Assembly (NCBI GenBank): GCA_000727475.1
Contig: KL647300.1
Location: 2,563,063-2,627,062, forward strand
Length of the DNA: 64,000 bases
Reading direction: 5' to 3'
Source of the DNA: Sarcocystis neurona
Lineage: Eukaryota > Apicomplexa > Conoidasida > Eucoccidiorida > Sarcocystidae
Positions 12,397 to 22,994 of this stretch are shown here, in pieces. Below the pieces are notes generated by a model. The model worked only from the letters and a program-made list of their open reading frames with translations. It was not told the DNA's origin and made no database searches. Both the position numbers and the translations under genes were made by a program. Position 1 is the stretch's first letter, and every line of letters starts with the position of its first letter.

Positions 12397-12756
12397 CTAT
12401 AGGAAGCGCACACGACTACCTGCCAGCTCTATACGTGTACAGCTTGTGATGCGGCAACACCTGTTCTGCGGTCGTCGTCGTCGTCGTCGCAAGGGCTCTG
12501 GCATACAAACAGACAGTCGCTGTACCGCTGTTGCAGCACCTGCCTTCCCCGATGCATCATCCTGTGTACTTCTCAAGACAGCACGCCGCTCATGGCAAGC
12601 GGGCAGTGCGCGCACAGACGTGCAGTCTTGCTGTAATATGTGCGTGTGCGCCGCACTGTCACAGACTGCAGTGTCGGTCACGTGGAGGGAAGACGACAGC
12701 TCGTTGGCAACGTCAGGCACGGCGCCTCTGTGTAGGAAGCGTGGCAGAAGGGGCAC
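12397..12756 (-). CDS. Possible minus-strand exon with poly-Arg run
   Basis: An open minus-strand frame encodes a coding-like stretch (VPDVANELSSSLHVTDTAV) followed by Cys/His residues and a short poly-arginine run from a CGA/CGG repeat. The opposite strand is also open here, so the assignment rests on amino-acid composition and on agreement with the flanking minus-strand exons. Splice boundaries were not matched. Confidence 0.25.
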   Translation of the reverse strand: MPLLPRFLHRGAVPDVANELSSSLHVTDTAVCDSAAHTHILQQDCTSVRALPACHERRAVLRSTQDDASGKAGAATAVQRLSVCMPEPLRRRRRRPQNRCCRITSCTRIELAGSRVRFL

Positions 12757-13238
12757 GCATATACAACTGAGTGACTATAGAAGCCGCTTTCAGTAATCAT
12801 CCACCGGAGCTGTGACACGCAGAGGAAAGAACCTAGCACCTTCGCATACTGCGCAGAGCACATCGAGTAATGTATATGCGCGAAGCCGGCGCCGGGACTT
12901 TACCCTTTTCACGCCTGTTTGCAATTCTCCGTGGAAGATACGGACGCAGCAAACGTATCTTCTCTTGTGGATTATCACATAGTGATACGTGCAGGTAGCC
13001 ACCCACGCGTGCACGGTGCAGAGTTAGACCCATTTCCCCGTGTTTAGCTGGCTACTGATACAACGCATAGATACAGACATACACACGTAAGGCAGAATAC
13101 TGTGCGCTCGCGAAAACACGAGCTTCTTCTGTAGCCTTGTATTCATACCTACGTGTGGAATATGTATAACGCAGCATCCGTGACACATGCTGGCAGGCGT
13201 CACTGAACACAAAATCCCCACTTATGTATACACACACA

Positions 13239-13252
13239 TATATATATATATA
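13239..13252. repeat. TA microsatellites in introns and spacers
   Basis: A pure TA run lies here. Similar TA tracts occur near 5510-5522, 10550-10566, 11050-11066, 15693-15704, 17636-17652 and 49837-49856, each usually embedded in GTATAC/CACACA sequence. They coincide with predicted introns or spacers and not with exons, which makes them useful as a marker of non-coding DNA in this genome. Confidence 0.7.
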
Positions 13253-13289
13253 TGAACGTGTGGGCGTGCAGCAAGAAGACCGTATACCC

Positions 13290-14313
13290 GTCCACGAGTC
13301 TGCTGCGCGGGCCGCAGCGGCACCCAAAGCACGGCCTCTTTTGTCTGTCAAAACGTACGTGAGGTTGTTTGAAGCATCTAAAGAGGGATAAAAAGAAAGA
13401 CGATTTGACTAGGCAAGAGAGGAGAACCGAAGCCGACGGCAAAGTACATATATAGTTGGAATGACACACGTACGTAGAAGTACGTAGACCGTCTTATTCA
13501 TATACGATAAAGCGTAGGATATTGAGCAGTAGAGAAGCAGTACACAAACTTGGAAATGTAAGGGACAGATAAAGATTGACGAAGAGTGACGATGCAGTAC
13601 AATTTTCTGTGGCGGACTACGGGCAGGTCATTACCTGTATGACGGCAGTTCGCGAGAACCACTGCAGCTCCTTGGCGCTGAAGAAGGAAGGTTTCTTTAA
13701 AACAACGGCACTTCTGAAATCAACACGTCGAGCGGATTCCTCGCGTGCCTCATTTCCTTGTAGAACTTCTCCCGTGGGTTCTTCTTCTCGCTGCTGCTCC
13801 GGCACTGCCGACCACTTGTGCTGCTGACCGTCCCGTGTCCTGCACTGCTGCTGCTGTCCCAGAGCAGCCTGTTTTTCCCCGCTAAGCACCTGCTCCGAAC
13901 TTCCTCGCTGTTGCGTCTTTTGTTGTAGATTTGGAGTTTGCTGGTGCCCGACGCCCATTTGGTGCTGCTTTTGTTGCGCGTCTCCCTCCTTGGACGCGTC
14001 CAGCCCCTGCATCTGCTGCTGCTTCCATTCCCCCTGCACCTGTGGCTGCTGCGGCTGCTGGGTACGCCGGGGCTGTAGCGCCACGTCCTGAACGCGGGCA
14101 TTTTCGGAATTATCACACTCCAGAGATGAGGAGGCGTGTGCTGCCTGACTCGAGTTAATCCCTGCAGTATTACTGAAGTGCACAGGCGTTGTGCGGAGCA
14201 GGCCGTGAGCAGCGTGGAATAAAACCGCGATGTCCGACGCACGCAGCAGATGACGTCTTCTGCAAAGCTCAACCATTACCTGCTGCAACAGCGGTTCATG
14301 TCTGAAGGAACAC
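13290..14313 (-). CDS. Minus-strand exons, Gln-rich with HPR-like helix
   Basis: Exon 14313-13635 follows a strong acceptor (CTCTCTTTCCTGTTCAG) and ends at CAG|GTAATG. It opens with a helical motif (LLQQVMVELCRRRHLLRASD, then IAVLFHAAHGLL). A glutamine-rich, low-complexity segment of about 110 residues from CAG-type repeats follows, and it ends with an aromatic/basic stretch (KELQWFSRTAVIQ). A second exon at about 13370-13292 follows TTTATCCCTCTTTAG and encodes an Arg/Ala-rich segment ending at GG|GTATAC; its phase does not fit directly, so an exon may be missing. The opening helix recalls HPR repeats of RAP proteins. The start codon is not located. Confidence 0.5.
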
Positions 14314-16025
14314 CTGAACAGGAAAGAGAGGAAAACGGAGGAGGAACAGCCACGAGTCGTACTAAGAGAAGTTAAAGAGGAAGGAGGAAAGAAATTAAAG
14401 CAAACGGGCGTATCTTCAGCACAGCAAAGAAGCAGGAGAAAGACATCAACAAGCTCGGTACAAAACAACGTGAACACCAGCAGACAACGCAGCAAAGAAC
14501 CGAAGGCAGGCAGCAGGAACACAGTCGCACCAGGAACCAGACCAAAAAAGACATAGAGAATTAGTTGAGGACCGGCGAAGACCGAAGGAGTGACTCGACG
14601 AGGTGTAGATTTCGAAGTCAGAACAAAGAAGAAGGGCACGAAGACCGAGAAGATTACTCCACGAAGTGCAGTTCACGAATTAAGAGCAAACGAGGGGTCC
14701 TGCAGAAACGAAACGAGTATGTATGAAACATGTTGCGCTTCCTGTAGCGATAGTCAGCAGCAAGAGGGGATCAATTTGAGTGGCAAGGAAGTAGAAACAC
14801 GACGCGTAGTCTCTATCCTCTGTTTACAGAATGCTCTGGCGTCTGGTCGCTCTTCCCCTACATGTGTGCGACGCAGGGTGTTTGGCTGACAACAGATCGT
14901 ATCAAAGAAGGATCAAAAAAGACCTAGTACAAAAGCAGCCGAACGGAGATTCCCAGTAGAGGACGAAACCGGAGAGAAAAGTGGCGGCGTGCACACGAAT
15001 AGGCGAACAAGGTAACGGACCGAATACGTGTTGAGGGATAAACTCTGCATAAAAAAGCGCGCCTTCGGAAAAGAACATTTCGAGGATGCTTGTCCTTTTA
15101 CGCGTATATCCTACTTCAGAGTTCCAACAGTAAACGTGTCTCGGGCACCTCCCCAGAAAGCTGAAACGGTTCTGCTCGCAGTGTAGACGTACAGCAGCGT
15201 CCACAATTCTACACGTAAACACGCTGCCACCTTCACATCCACATCACGCAAATTAAGATACATAGCCGTATACACATATATGCGTACCGTTTGGTTTTCC
15301 TGCACGTAAGGTCGTACCTGACATACCGTCTTTGTGGAAGTATGTATGTAGGGCGTGCGAAGTCCTGATGTCGCGAAGCGGTCAGAGTACGAGCTAAGAC
15401 TACGTTTCTCTACTCCCCCCCATCCGTATACACATGCAGTACGTGCCGTGGACGAAAAAGAGAACAACGAATATCCATGCACACGTATATGTTTATACAT
15501 GTGTGTGTGGCAATGCGCGTACGCGGCGGCGGGCTGCTCGCTTGGACGTACAGGCAAAGGAGGCGGCATAGCAAAACAAGGTCATTCGCCATCCACACGC
15601 GCCAAAGCGACTCACGAGGAGGGCCGTACGGCTCTTTCTCCAGCAAGTAGCGTGCCACCTGCGGTGACATACATTATACCTGCGAGTCTACATATATATA
15701 TATACACACACATACACACATGAATATACGTACATATGTACAGACGTGTCCATACACACACGCGAATACACACGTGCATACCCGCACACGCAGACCTACT
15801 CAGACAGATGTGTACGTACACCAGTTTACTCTCCCGTACACACACACACGCATGCATAAAGGTCGTCTGCAGAGACGTATCCATACGTATTGGTTGGTAC
15901 ACAACTCCCCGCAGCCGCGTACATGTTTGTACTGACTGCCATGCAGACATACACACATGTGTGTCCATATCCGCCCATCTAAGGACACGAACCAAGCAGA
16001 TGCCCAGACGCGCAGAGAGACTTAC
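14314..16025. other. No supported exon; intron or spacer
   Basis: Open frames here are short and run over CA/TA microsatellites (15690-15850 especially). I found no acceptor/donor pair with a coding-like frame between them. If the flanking minus-strand exons belong to one gene, this is intron. Confidence 0.4.
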
Positions 16026-16189
16026 GGAGACGCAGGACAAATATTTGACACTGAGAAGCAGGCTGGACAACAGCACTACTATCTCTGCCCTACTGTCTAC
16101 AAGATATCTATCGAGAAGATTTCTTCCCCTGTGCGTGTGCCTATAAAGTTTGAGTGCTGCAGACCTCTCCGTGTTCTCCAGCGTGGGCA
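16026..16189 (-). CDS. Minus-strand internal exon, helical
   Basis: This exon lies between an acceptor (either CGCGTACAG at 16190 or CACGCTGGAG at 16176) and a strong GTAAGT donor at 16025. It encodes about 50 residues rich in Leu/Arg, including LLDRYLVDSRAEIVVLLSSL. It is on the same strand as the 10.7-14.3 kb exons and has a similar helical character, so it may be an upstream exon of the same gene. No start found. Confidence 0.45.
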
Positions 16190-17147
16190 CGACCTGTACG
16201 CGTGGAACTCCAGCAGTATACGAAAGAGAACATGGCCGGCCAACTGCTTGTGGGCCCGCTCCCCGTGAGTCCGACGCCTTTCAGCATACCGAACAGATTC
16301 GTCTAGCTACACGTGGCAGCGTCCGCAGAGATGTCTTTGTACGTGTGTTCAATTTGCCAAGGAGAATACTGTGCGGCACCCTCTCCGCTGCGCCTGTATT
16401 GACGAAAATTGAGTACGTGCTTGCAGCCGGCTGGCGCTAAAGCACAGCCGACGGATTTCACAGAGATGCACACGTGTACTCGTGCTGGTGCGCAGTAGTC
16501 TCGAGAAATATAGAGGGGCAATGAAAGAGACGTCTTCACACCCAAATATGTCTCACCTGCAGGCGACCAGTGTGGAATCTTTCAGTGGACAAACGCGAGT
16601 ATTTGGGTACGCGCGCAATATATGTACGTGCGCGTGCTTTCCCACGACTATATATAGACACATAGGAACGCAACTGTATACACGTGTCTGTACAGGTGTT
16701 CGCGGAGTGAGGATGCAGCGGAAACAGTGAAAGAAACAAGACACGGAAGGCGCGATGGCATACGCGCCGCGTCTCTTCACGGATGGAAACCGTGAAGTAG
16801 GCGTTTTTTCTGCTAGACGGACACAGCGGGCTTGTGAGAGAGACATTCTCGGAACAAATTCCCACACACCGTTCCACATTTTTATAAATTTACAGCTATC
16901 TAGAAACGAAGAAAACTTAAGCACGCGTGGCAGTGGTCGGGGCCAAACGGTGTGCGTGAATGAGGCACACAAGCGACAGCGTCATGCAGTGCGTTCTACG
17001 CTCAAGTGTTGGTAGCGCCTTGCTGCTGTTGAAGGACAAACCAGGATGAGACAAGGACGAGGTGAACGGTTCTATGTGTTTCCCGCTTATGCGCGGTTGA
17101 CTCTTCCTTCTCCTGTATTTCCTCAAAAAAACAACTGCAGCATTGAG

Positions 17148-17439
17148 TATGACCTACAATCGAGTATGGCGATGTACGATTGTATCTGTACACACCTACA
17201 GCTACTGCTGCCAACACAAGAAGTGACATGTGCCTGAGCATGATTCACAGCTTAGCTTCGACTCAGTCCCTCCATGCAAACACATGCTTATGTTTGATTC
17301 TTTGTACGTGACGTTATATATACAAGTGTGCTATTCCAGCTTAAAGAAAAACGCAAGCGTCCAGTGTGACCTACGATTCGGTACGGTAACGCACGATTCT
17401 ATCTGTACACACCTACAGACAGTGCTGCCAACACAAGTG
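17148..17439. repeat. Two-copy direct repeat, spacing ~217 bp
   Basis: Two copies start near 17148 and 17365 with TATGACCTACAATCG / TGTGACCTACGATTCGG and continue through CTGTACACACCTACAG and CTGCCAACACAAG, giving about 73 bp of clear similarity. They lie in non-coding sequence just 3' of the minus-strand exon ending near 17708. Confidence 0.65.
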
Positions 17440-17707
17440 CACATCTTCACATACCGCTACGTATCTATGATTGACGTGTACGTAGTCATACGTAAGCGGC
17501 AGCACCTACAGGCATAGGCAGACATGCACGTACAAGTGACACGCGCATGGGTATGGTACACACCTACGCTCCACGCAGTGTGTCCATACATATACATGCG
17601 TATGCGTAAGTCTGTAAGTGACGAGTTATACACGCATATATATATATATATGTCAGGACGTAAGTGGATGAGCTGTCCAGTATACAGCTGTTTACTGTGG
17701 ACTCCAG

Positions 17708-19501
17708 CTAAGTCGCACAAAGGCCCATCTTCGGGTTTTTTTCCGTCACGGCGCCGCAAACGAGTAGTAGCCGTGAACTTGACTGCATTCGTCGACTGAC
17801 ACCGTGAAGGAGGCTTTGAGGCATTGCGCCAGCGTGGCGAAACAAAGCAAGGAGCTGCAGAAGACCTGCAGGGCTGCAACAACAACAACAAGAAGCCAAC
17901 AGTGGCAGGGACAGCACAGCAGACAACACACAGAAGTACCAGGGTGACGCGCACAAACCCCCCGAATGTCAGCGAAAGATGGAGTGCGTTCTTCAGTGCC
18001 ACAAACGCATCCACCCGACATGACGGCGAGTGCTGGGAAAACTGCTGGGCTTTGAGCTACGTCAACCTGGAACTTATCGTTCACCTATTTTTTTGAGAGA
18101 GGAGAAAGAGGCGTGACTGCTTCCGTTATGTCACTGGCTGGCACCTCCGTCTTCACAAAGATTTTCTGCTGTAGAGTTAACAACTGCTACTACTTGCGTG
18201 AGCATTGTACGGGCGTTCTTCAAAGCAATGAGAGAAAAGACAGAGTTGTGCTGTCTCAACGATGGCCGGATGACACAGTATTTGCACTTGTTCTTGCATA
18301 TGGGTATGGGATGAGAGCATTTCACCTACACGCTTCCCAACACGCTTTATAATTAGACCCGTACGAGTGCACACGGCGGAGTGATGTTTTTGTGTGCATG
18401 CCACCATGGACGCTGACACACATGTTCCCGCCATCTTCCCTTGGCAAGTGTGTAGGCAACTGACAATCGACAGCGGGCCCGCTTCTTTACCTGTAGCGTG
18501 GTAACAGCACTGCCGCACGTGAGGCGAGCCGATGCCACAACGCGTGTCGCAGAGATGCGCATGTTAACAAAGAAGCGGAACTCCATTTGTCCAACGACGG
18601 CTCGTGGGAATGGGGAGGCGGAGGCACGAACGTCGCCGTGCGTACGTGAGTGTGCCGCTCTGCAACGTTGCAGATGTCGTTTCGAGCAGCCGCAACGTTA
18701 CGCGCGTTAGAAAAAGCAGCTGGATTAATTTTGTTTTTTGAAATGCATAGGTGGCAGCGTGAAAAAGATTCAGCGTGTCCCCGCACGTCGCCTTTAGTTC
18801 GAAGGACATCAGGGCCATCAATATACGAAGTCTGTAAATTATTCAGTGGGGGAGCTGAATCTGTAGCAGGTGTACGCCTCGACAGGTAGACGGTGAAGTC
18901 AGAGTAGCTAGCATCGTAAGAAGGGCTCTCTGTTTGTTGGAAAGGCCCGCAAAATATATTGTCGCCGCTGCTTTCATTGCGGCTGCTGCTGCACCCTCCT
19001 CTGCAGGTGCTTGTGCTTCGGCTGCTGTGATTACTATTCTCACTTGAGGCCACCTGCCTTGCAAGTGCTCTGGTGCCCGCACTGTAGTCCACCAACACCG
19101 AGGGGCTCGAAGGATTCAGTTTTTCGTTAAGGCTGTCGCCTGCACTGCCCTGCGTACTCTGGGTAACAGCCGGGCAGCGGGAAAAGAGCGCACACGCAAC
19201 AGCCACAGACTTCAGATGGTCCTGCGGCTCTGCCGATGCATTGTGGTACAACGAGAAAAAGGAGTTCCGTAGGAGGTGACTCGGGAGTCTCACCTTCCTC
19301 ATTATCGCATTTGTACGGATCTCCAAAATATAGGGAAAGCGAGCTTAAGGAGGGCTGGGAAAAGTCAATCTTACGACCTATAGCAAAGTACAAGTCAGGC
19401 TGCATCGTGGCGACGGCGCAGGGGAGGGAAAGTGTCCCTTGTACGAGAGACGCAGCCGCAACTGCTGAGCGTCTATTGAAGTCAACTCTCCGAGAAAACA
19501 A
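17708..19501 (-). CDS. Minus-strand multi-exon gene, Ser-rich with helical segments
   Basis: Exon ~19501-19289 ends at GAG GAA G|GTGAGA and encodes MQPDLYFAIGRKIDFSQPS. After a 60-odd bp intron, the exon from about 19228 joins in phase (DHLKSVAVACALFSRC) and continues through a Ser/Asn-rich region. It ends at AG|GTAAAG (18491) or earlier at CAC|GTACGC near 18650. Two downstream paths fit by phase: direct to the exon at 17873 (LLQLLALFRHAGAMPQ), or via a short exon near 18149-18219 (ARTMLTQVVAVVNSTAENL) and then 17873 in another frame. The helical tail recalls HPR repeats. Frames at 19600-19990 are probably its 5' exons. No domain confirmed. Confidence 0.5.
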
Positions 19502-19601
19502 AATGAATTATATCGGCGACGCAAAGTACTTCGTGTATACATCCGTCTACGTGCGCACGCACTGAAGAAATGTTGCGGGTGTAGACACATTTTGTGCGCT
19601 A

Positions 19602-19992
19602 CACATGAAGAGAGTCGGTACACAACCAGCACATTATAACACGACACATCACGCGAGCGGGCTGAGGCAGCAGGGAAGCGACATGCGCTCGTGCCAGTCC
19701 CGTAGGCACCTGGCTCGATGCAGGAGCAGGAAAGCCAAAGGCACAGTTCTCCTCCTGTGCTCGCCAGTTGCTCAGCATTTTCGAGCCGCGCCAGTCCCCG
19801 CCCGCGTTGCGCTGCGGTTGACTGACTTCCAACTGCCGCAGTGGCTCGCCGATACAGTGTGCGTGGAGCGGGTGGAAGCAATACGGCGTCTGAATATTTT
19901 TCAGTAGCAGCAATTCTGAAATTATACCCATGCCTCAGCAGGTAAATTAACAAATCGTGCCCGAGCGCAGGCAAGCGCCACCAACAGTTCAC
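19602..19992 (-). CDS. Probable 5' exon region of the 17.7-19.5 kb gene
   Basis: The minus-strand frame is open for about 130 codons and reads as protein (motifs LPALGHDLLIYLLRHGYNF and AATEKYSDAVLL), with a Cys-containing later part. It directly precedes, on the same strand, the exons at 19.5-17.7 kb. Splice sites were not settled. Confidence 0.35.
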
Positions 19993-20600
19993 CCATCCCC
20001 GCTACTGGGGTTAAACGCCCCGCACTGCATAACCCCTGCCCCTGCCGCTGCTGCTGTTGCTGTTAAGTTGTACTGCCCCTCCTACCGCCACCACATTAAG
20101 CCGTCAACGCGGGTCCTGCCGCTGTGTTGCCCTTGTGTGTGTGGTCTGTCAGCGACGAAGTCACAGGTTGCTCAAAACTGTTACGTGCGACACGTTCAAC
20201 AAGCCCTCATTCGAGATGACGACGACAACGATTAAAACGTCAGCTGGTAAAAACAATTGATCAGTCTAAAGAACAGAGAATACTAGTGACAGTGTCTGTC
20301 GTAGCGCCAGTCGGAGCAGTACTAGAAAGAAAACATGACGAGTACGCTGCTCTACTGGACGACGTCATTCACTCAAACAACGCTAATGTGGGAACAAACG
20401 TTCAACAATCAGCAGAGCGATACCTGAAGGCGTTGTCCATTCACAGTATTACGTCCAAAATGCAAAAGCGTCTTTAACGTCTATCAGTGAAGCAGCTGTT
20501 TTGAGAACCAGGCCTCACGCGCTAGCGCAAGGGTCGAAAGGTTCAAGTACCCCGCGTTCAGTAGGAGCCTGTCGATGCACACATCTGTGCACAGCGACTG

Positions 20601-21094
20601 AGAGTTTGCTCACGCACCGTGATGTAGTTGTGAACACCCCTGCTGCGTACAAATGCCAGTAGGGCCGGATCACGTTGTCGAACCCGTGGGCGCACGCACA
20701 CTTTTAGACTTCGTAGCAGTGTGACACAGGTACTCGTCGCCGATGTACACGATCCTCTGCTCTCCACCACAGCACGCTGGCAGCGTACAAAAGTTTCTTC
20801 CGAACACGCTGATTTCTGTACGCGTACGTAGTGTGGAGGGAAGGGGTCTCTCGAAAATGAGCTAATATCGGGCCAGTTCGTGCTACGTAGAGTACTTTCC
20901 ACATGCTCTGGTTCGACACGCCTGCTTTGCGCATATGTGAATGCGGCATCGTTTTGTCGCCACGCGGCCACGCGTAACGCAGTGCCGGCACTCCTCAACG
21001 TGGCGGTGGGTCTTCCGACTACAAAAAAAGCCAGAGCCACATTGCTATAACGGTTGAACACACCTGGTTTTGAACAGTCACTCCCTTCCAACAC
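20601..21094 (-). CDS. Minus-strand exon, unknown protein
   Basis: The frame is open for about 165 codons and ends at a donor-like ACG|GTGCGT near 20620. It encodes alternating basic and hydrophobic segments (SNVALAFFVVGRPTATLRSA; DISSFSRDPFPPHYVRVQ) with scattered cysteines. There is no competing frame of similar quality. It is on the same strand as its downstream neighbour but separated from it by about 560 bp without a supported exon. No family recognised. Confidence 0.4.
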
Positions 21095-21924
21095 TCATCT
21101 CTGAGAGCTGCTAAGCAGGCAGTTGGACACAGGATGGTACGGCCGGTGCGCTACAAGCCGGCGGGTGTATTCGAGTCCGTGTATAAGTGTAATCATGCTG
21201 GGTGTAAATTCGTACTTGTGCGGTGAGCCAGTGTACGCTGGTACGCAGCGGTACAAAGGAAGTGACATGAAAGTATAAGGCACAGGATGACAAGAAGATC
21301 GCCATACGGGCGTGCGACAGCCAGCATCTTGTCTGTTCTACCTCAGGACCTGTAGAATCGCTGCTACTATCAGTAAAGCTTTCGTTTACAAACAGGCCTC
21401 ACAACCGGAAACGAGTCACTTTGCACTGCAGAGCTGGCAAGCGATATTTTTTCGGTGGTGTACCCCGCCACCTCTGCAGCACCAGGCACCCAGAAGTAGA
21501 TCTTTTAGAATCCATGACGCTGGCACACTTACTCATTCATGGACATATTACTTACTTAGTGTCTATGCTTATTATAATTCAAAATTGCCAGGAGTGGAGC
21601 TGGCACTCCGGGTTCCACCGCGTTCAGGCTCTTTCCCCGCGTTCGGAGTGGGGCCGCCTAAGATGAGCCCGACAATGCATATAATGAGTAAAGTGTTACT
21701 ATGCCGCACCCTCGTTCGAGTCGAAGTGCAAAAACCAACGTTTGTGGCTATCTGTCTCCCTTTCCTCATGAAGGAACGTGTGATCGCTGTGAATTTCACC
21801 CTGGTGGCTACAGCCAGGAGACAGATAAAACTATACGGCCTTCCGGGTACCCCTCCACCACGACTGCCGGACGGGACATATGTAGCACGTCTTCTGCGAG
21901 GCATTGCTGACTTCTGACTTACGC

Positions 21925-22356
21925 ATGGATGCCTTAGGAGAAGCCGTCGTGGAAAAAGCCACTGTACGGATGCACCTTCTTTCTGTGCATCCCATGTTAG
22001 GTCCTGCACAGTCTGCACTTCATGTCATTTGCTGTTTTCTGCTTTGTGCTCTCTTACAATCTGGCGACTCAAATGACGCGAACAGAATTCTCCTGCGCAG
22101 CTCAATGCATGCAATTCTTCAAGATACCTTACCCCAGCTTTCGACAAACGCCAGTTCTCTCTTTGCCTCAGGCGTAGGCAACTTCAAAACCTCATCGGCC
22201 CACAGGGCCGGATCAAGAAGTGTCAGCAATCGTTCAACGACCAGCCCTGCATTTTACAGGGCAGCACATGGCTTGCACATCCAGATAGAGATGAAGAGCT
22301 GCGGCGGTGCCTGCCAGAGCGCGTTGCGGTATGCTGTCGATATCAACGAACTTTGA
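21925..22356 (+). CDS. Possible small secreted protein
   Basis: From the ATG at 21925 the frame is open to TGA at 22356 (143 residues). Starting from the third Met (21994), the N-terminus is a convincing signal peptide: a short polar start, then HVICCFLLCALLQSG, then a polar region. The mature part is Ser/Ala-rich and has two late cysteines. Nothing competes on the opposite strand here, and the gene lies between minus-strand genes. Coding-like plus-strand frames just upstream (21421-21590, with a hydrophobic stretch; 21701-21900, Cys/Gly-rich) could be earlier exons, in which case this is not the true start. No homologue recognised. Confidence 0.45.
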   Translation: MDALGEAVVEKATVRMHLLSVHPMLGPAQSALHVICCFLLCALLQSGDSNDANRILLRSSMHAILQDTLPQLSTNASSLFASGVGNFKTSSAHRAGSRSVSNRSTTSPAFYRAAHGLHIQIEMKSCGGACQSALRYAVDINEL

Positions 22357-22373
22357 TAGGAGGTCCACTTCTG

Positions 22374-22694
22374 CTACGCGAGAGCTAACAGCAGCAGGTG
22401 TGGGACACAACCGAGTGTAATCGTACTCTGTCTTGTTCCTGATACCATCCGAATTTCTGAAGTTGTACTAGTGCTCTGTTTACGCTTATCGCAGAAAAGA
22501 CCTTCAACTGAGAGGAGCAGGCGTGGAGACCCGTCACACGTACCCCCGGCTGCTGGACGCAAGTGCTGAATTAATCTCGCTAAGCCGTTGGCAACGTAGT
22601 GCCAATTGAAGTCAGACGAAAGCGTATTTCCGATTTTCAGAGACCACCTGCTAGAACCGAGTATTTTCCAAGCTAACCGTCGCGTCCTACTCAA
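22374..22694 (-). CDS. Possible terminal exon with hydrophobic C-terminus
   Basis: The minus-strand frame reads from about 22685 to a stop at 22374. It contains SSDFNWHYVANGLARLIQHL, two cysteines 15 residues apart and a hydrophobic end (CVPHLLLLALA). It could be the last exon of the large gene upstream (22995-35132) or a separate gene. The hydrophobic tail could be a membrane or GPI-signal segment, but it is short. Its stop is 569 bp from the 22356 stop region of the plus-strand ORF's neighbour gene, so the two genes are convergent, ending within 20 bp of each other. Confidence 0.35.
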   Translation of the reverse strand: MSRTRRLAWKILGSSRWSLKIGNTLSSDFNWHYVANGLARLIQHLRPAAGGTCDGSPRLLLSVEGLFCDKRKQSTSTTSEIRMVSGTRQSTITLGCVPHLLLLALA

Positions 22695-22994
22695 GTTACA
22701 AGGAACTGCTCAAATTTGCTAGTGGTCCCACATTTGCTTGAATAGTTCGTAAATCTCTACATCACTCTATATGTATCTGACGTCTGAATATTGTTGCAAC
22801 AAGGGAATGTCAGCACAGTGACAACTGTGCACTGAAAGCTGCCAGACACAGCGATTCACCATTATCTCTGACAACGATAGCGGCCACGGCTGCTCACTCC
22901 GTGGCCGGTTCACGGCTTCTGCCTTTACTATTTTCCTCGTTCCAGGTTGGCCAGGTGCAAGTGACTATTGTCGCTCTACTTCAGAGAAGACGTC

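Noticed and set aside
15719..16000. CA/GTATAC-rich plus-strand frames with repeated Thr/His/Tyr
   Set aside because: They translate microsatellite sequence and have no splice support.
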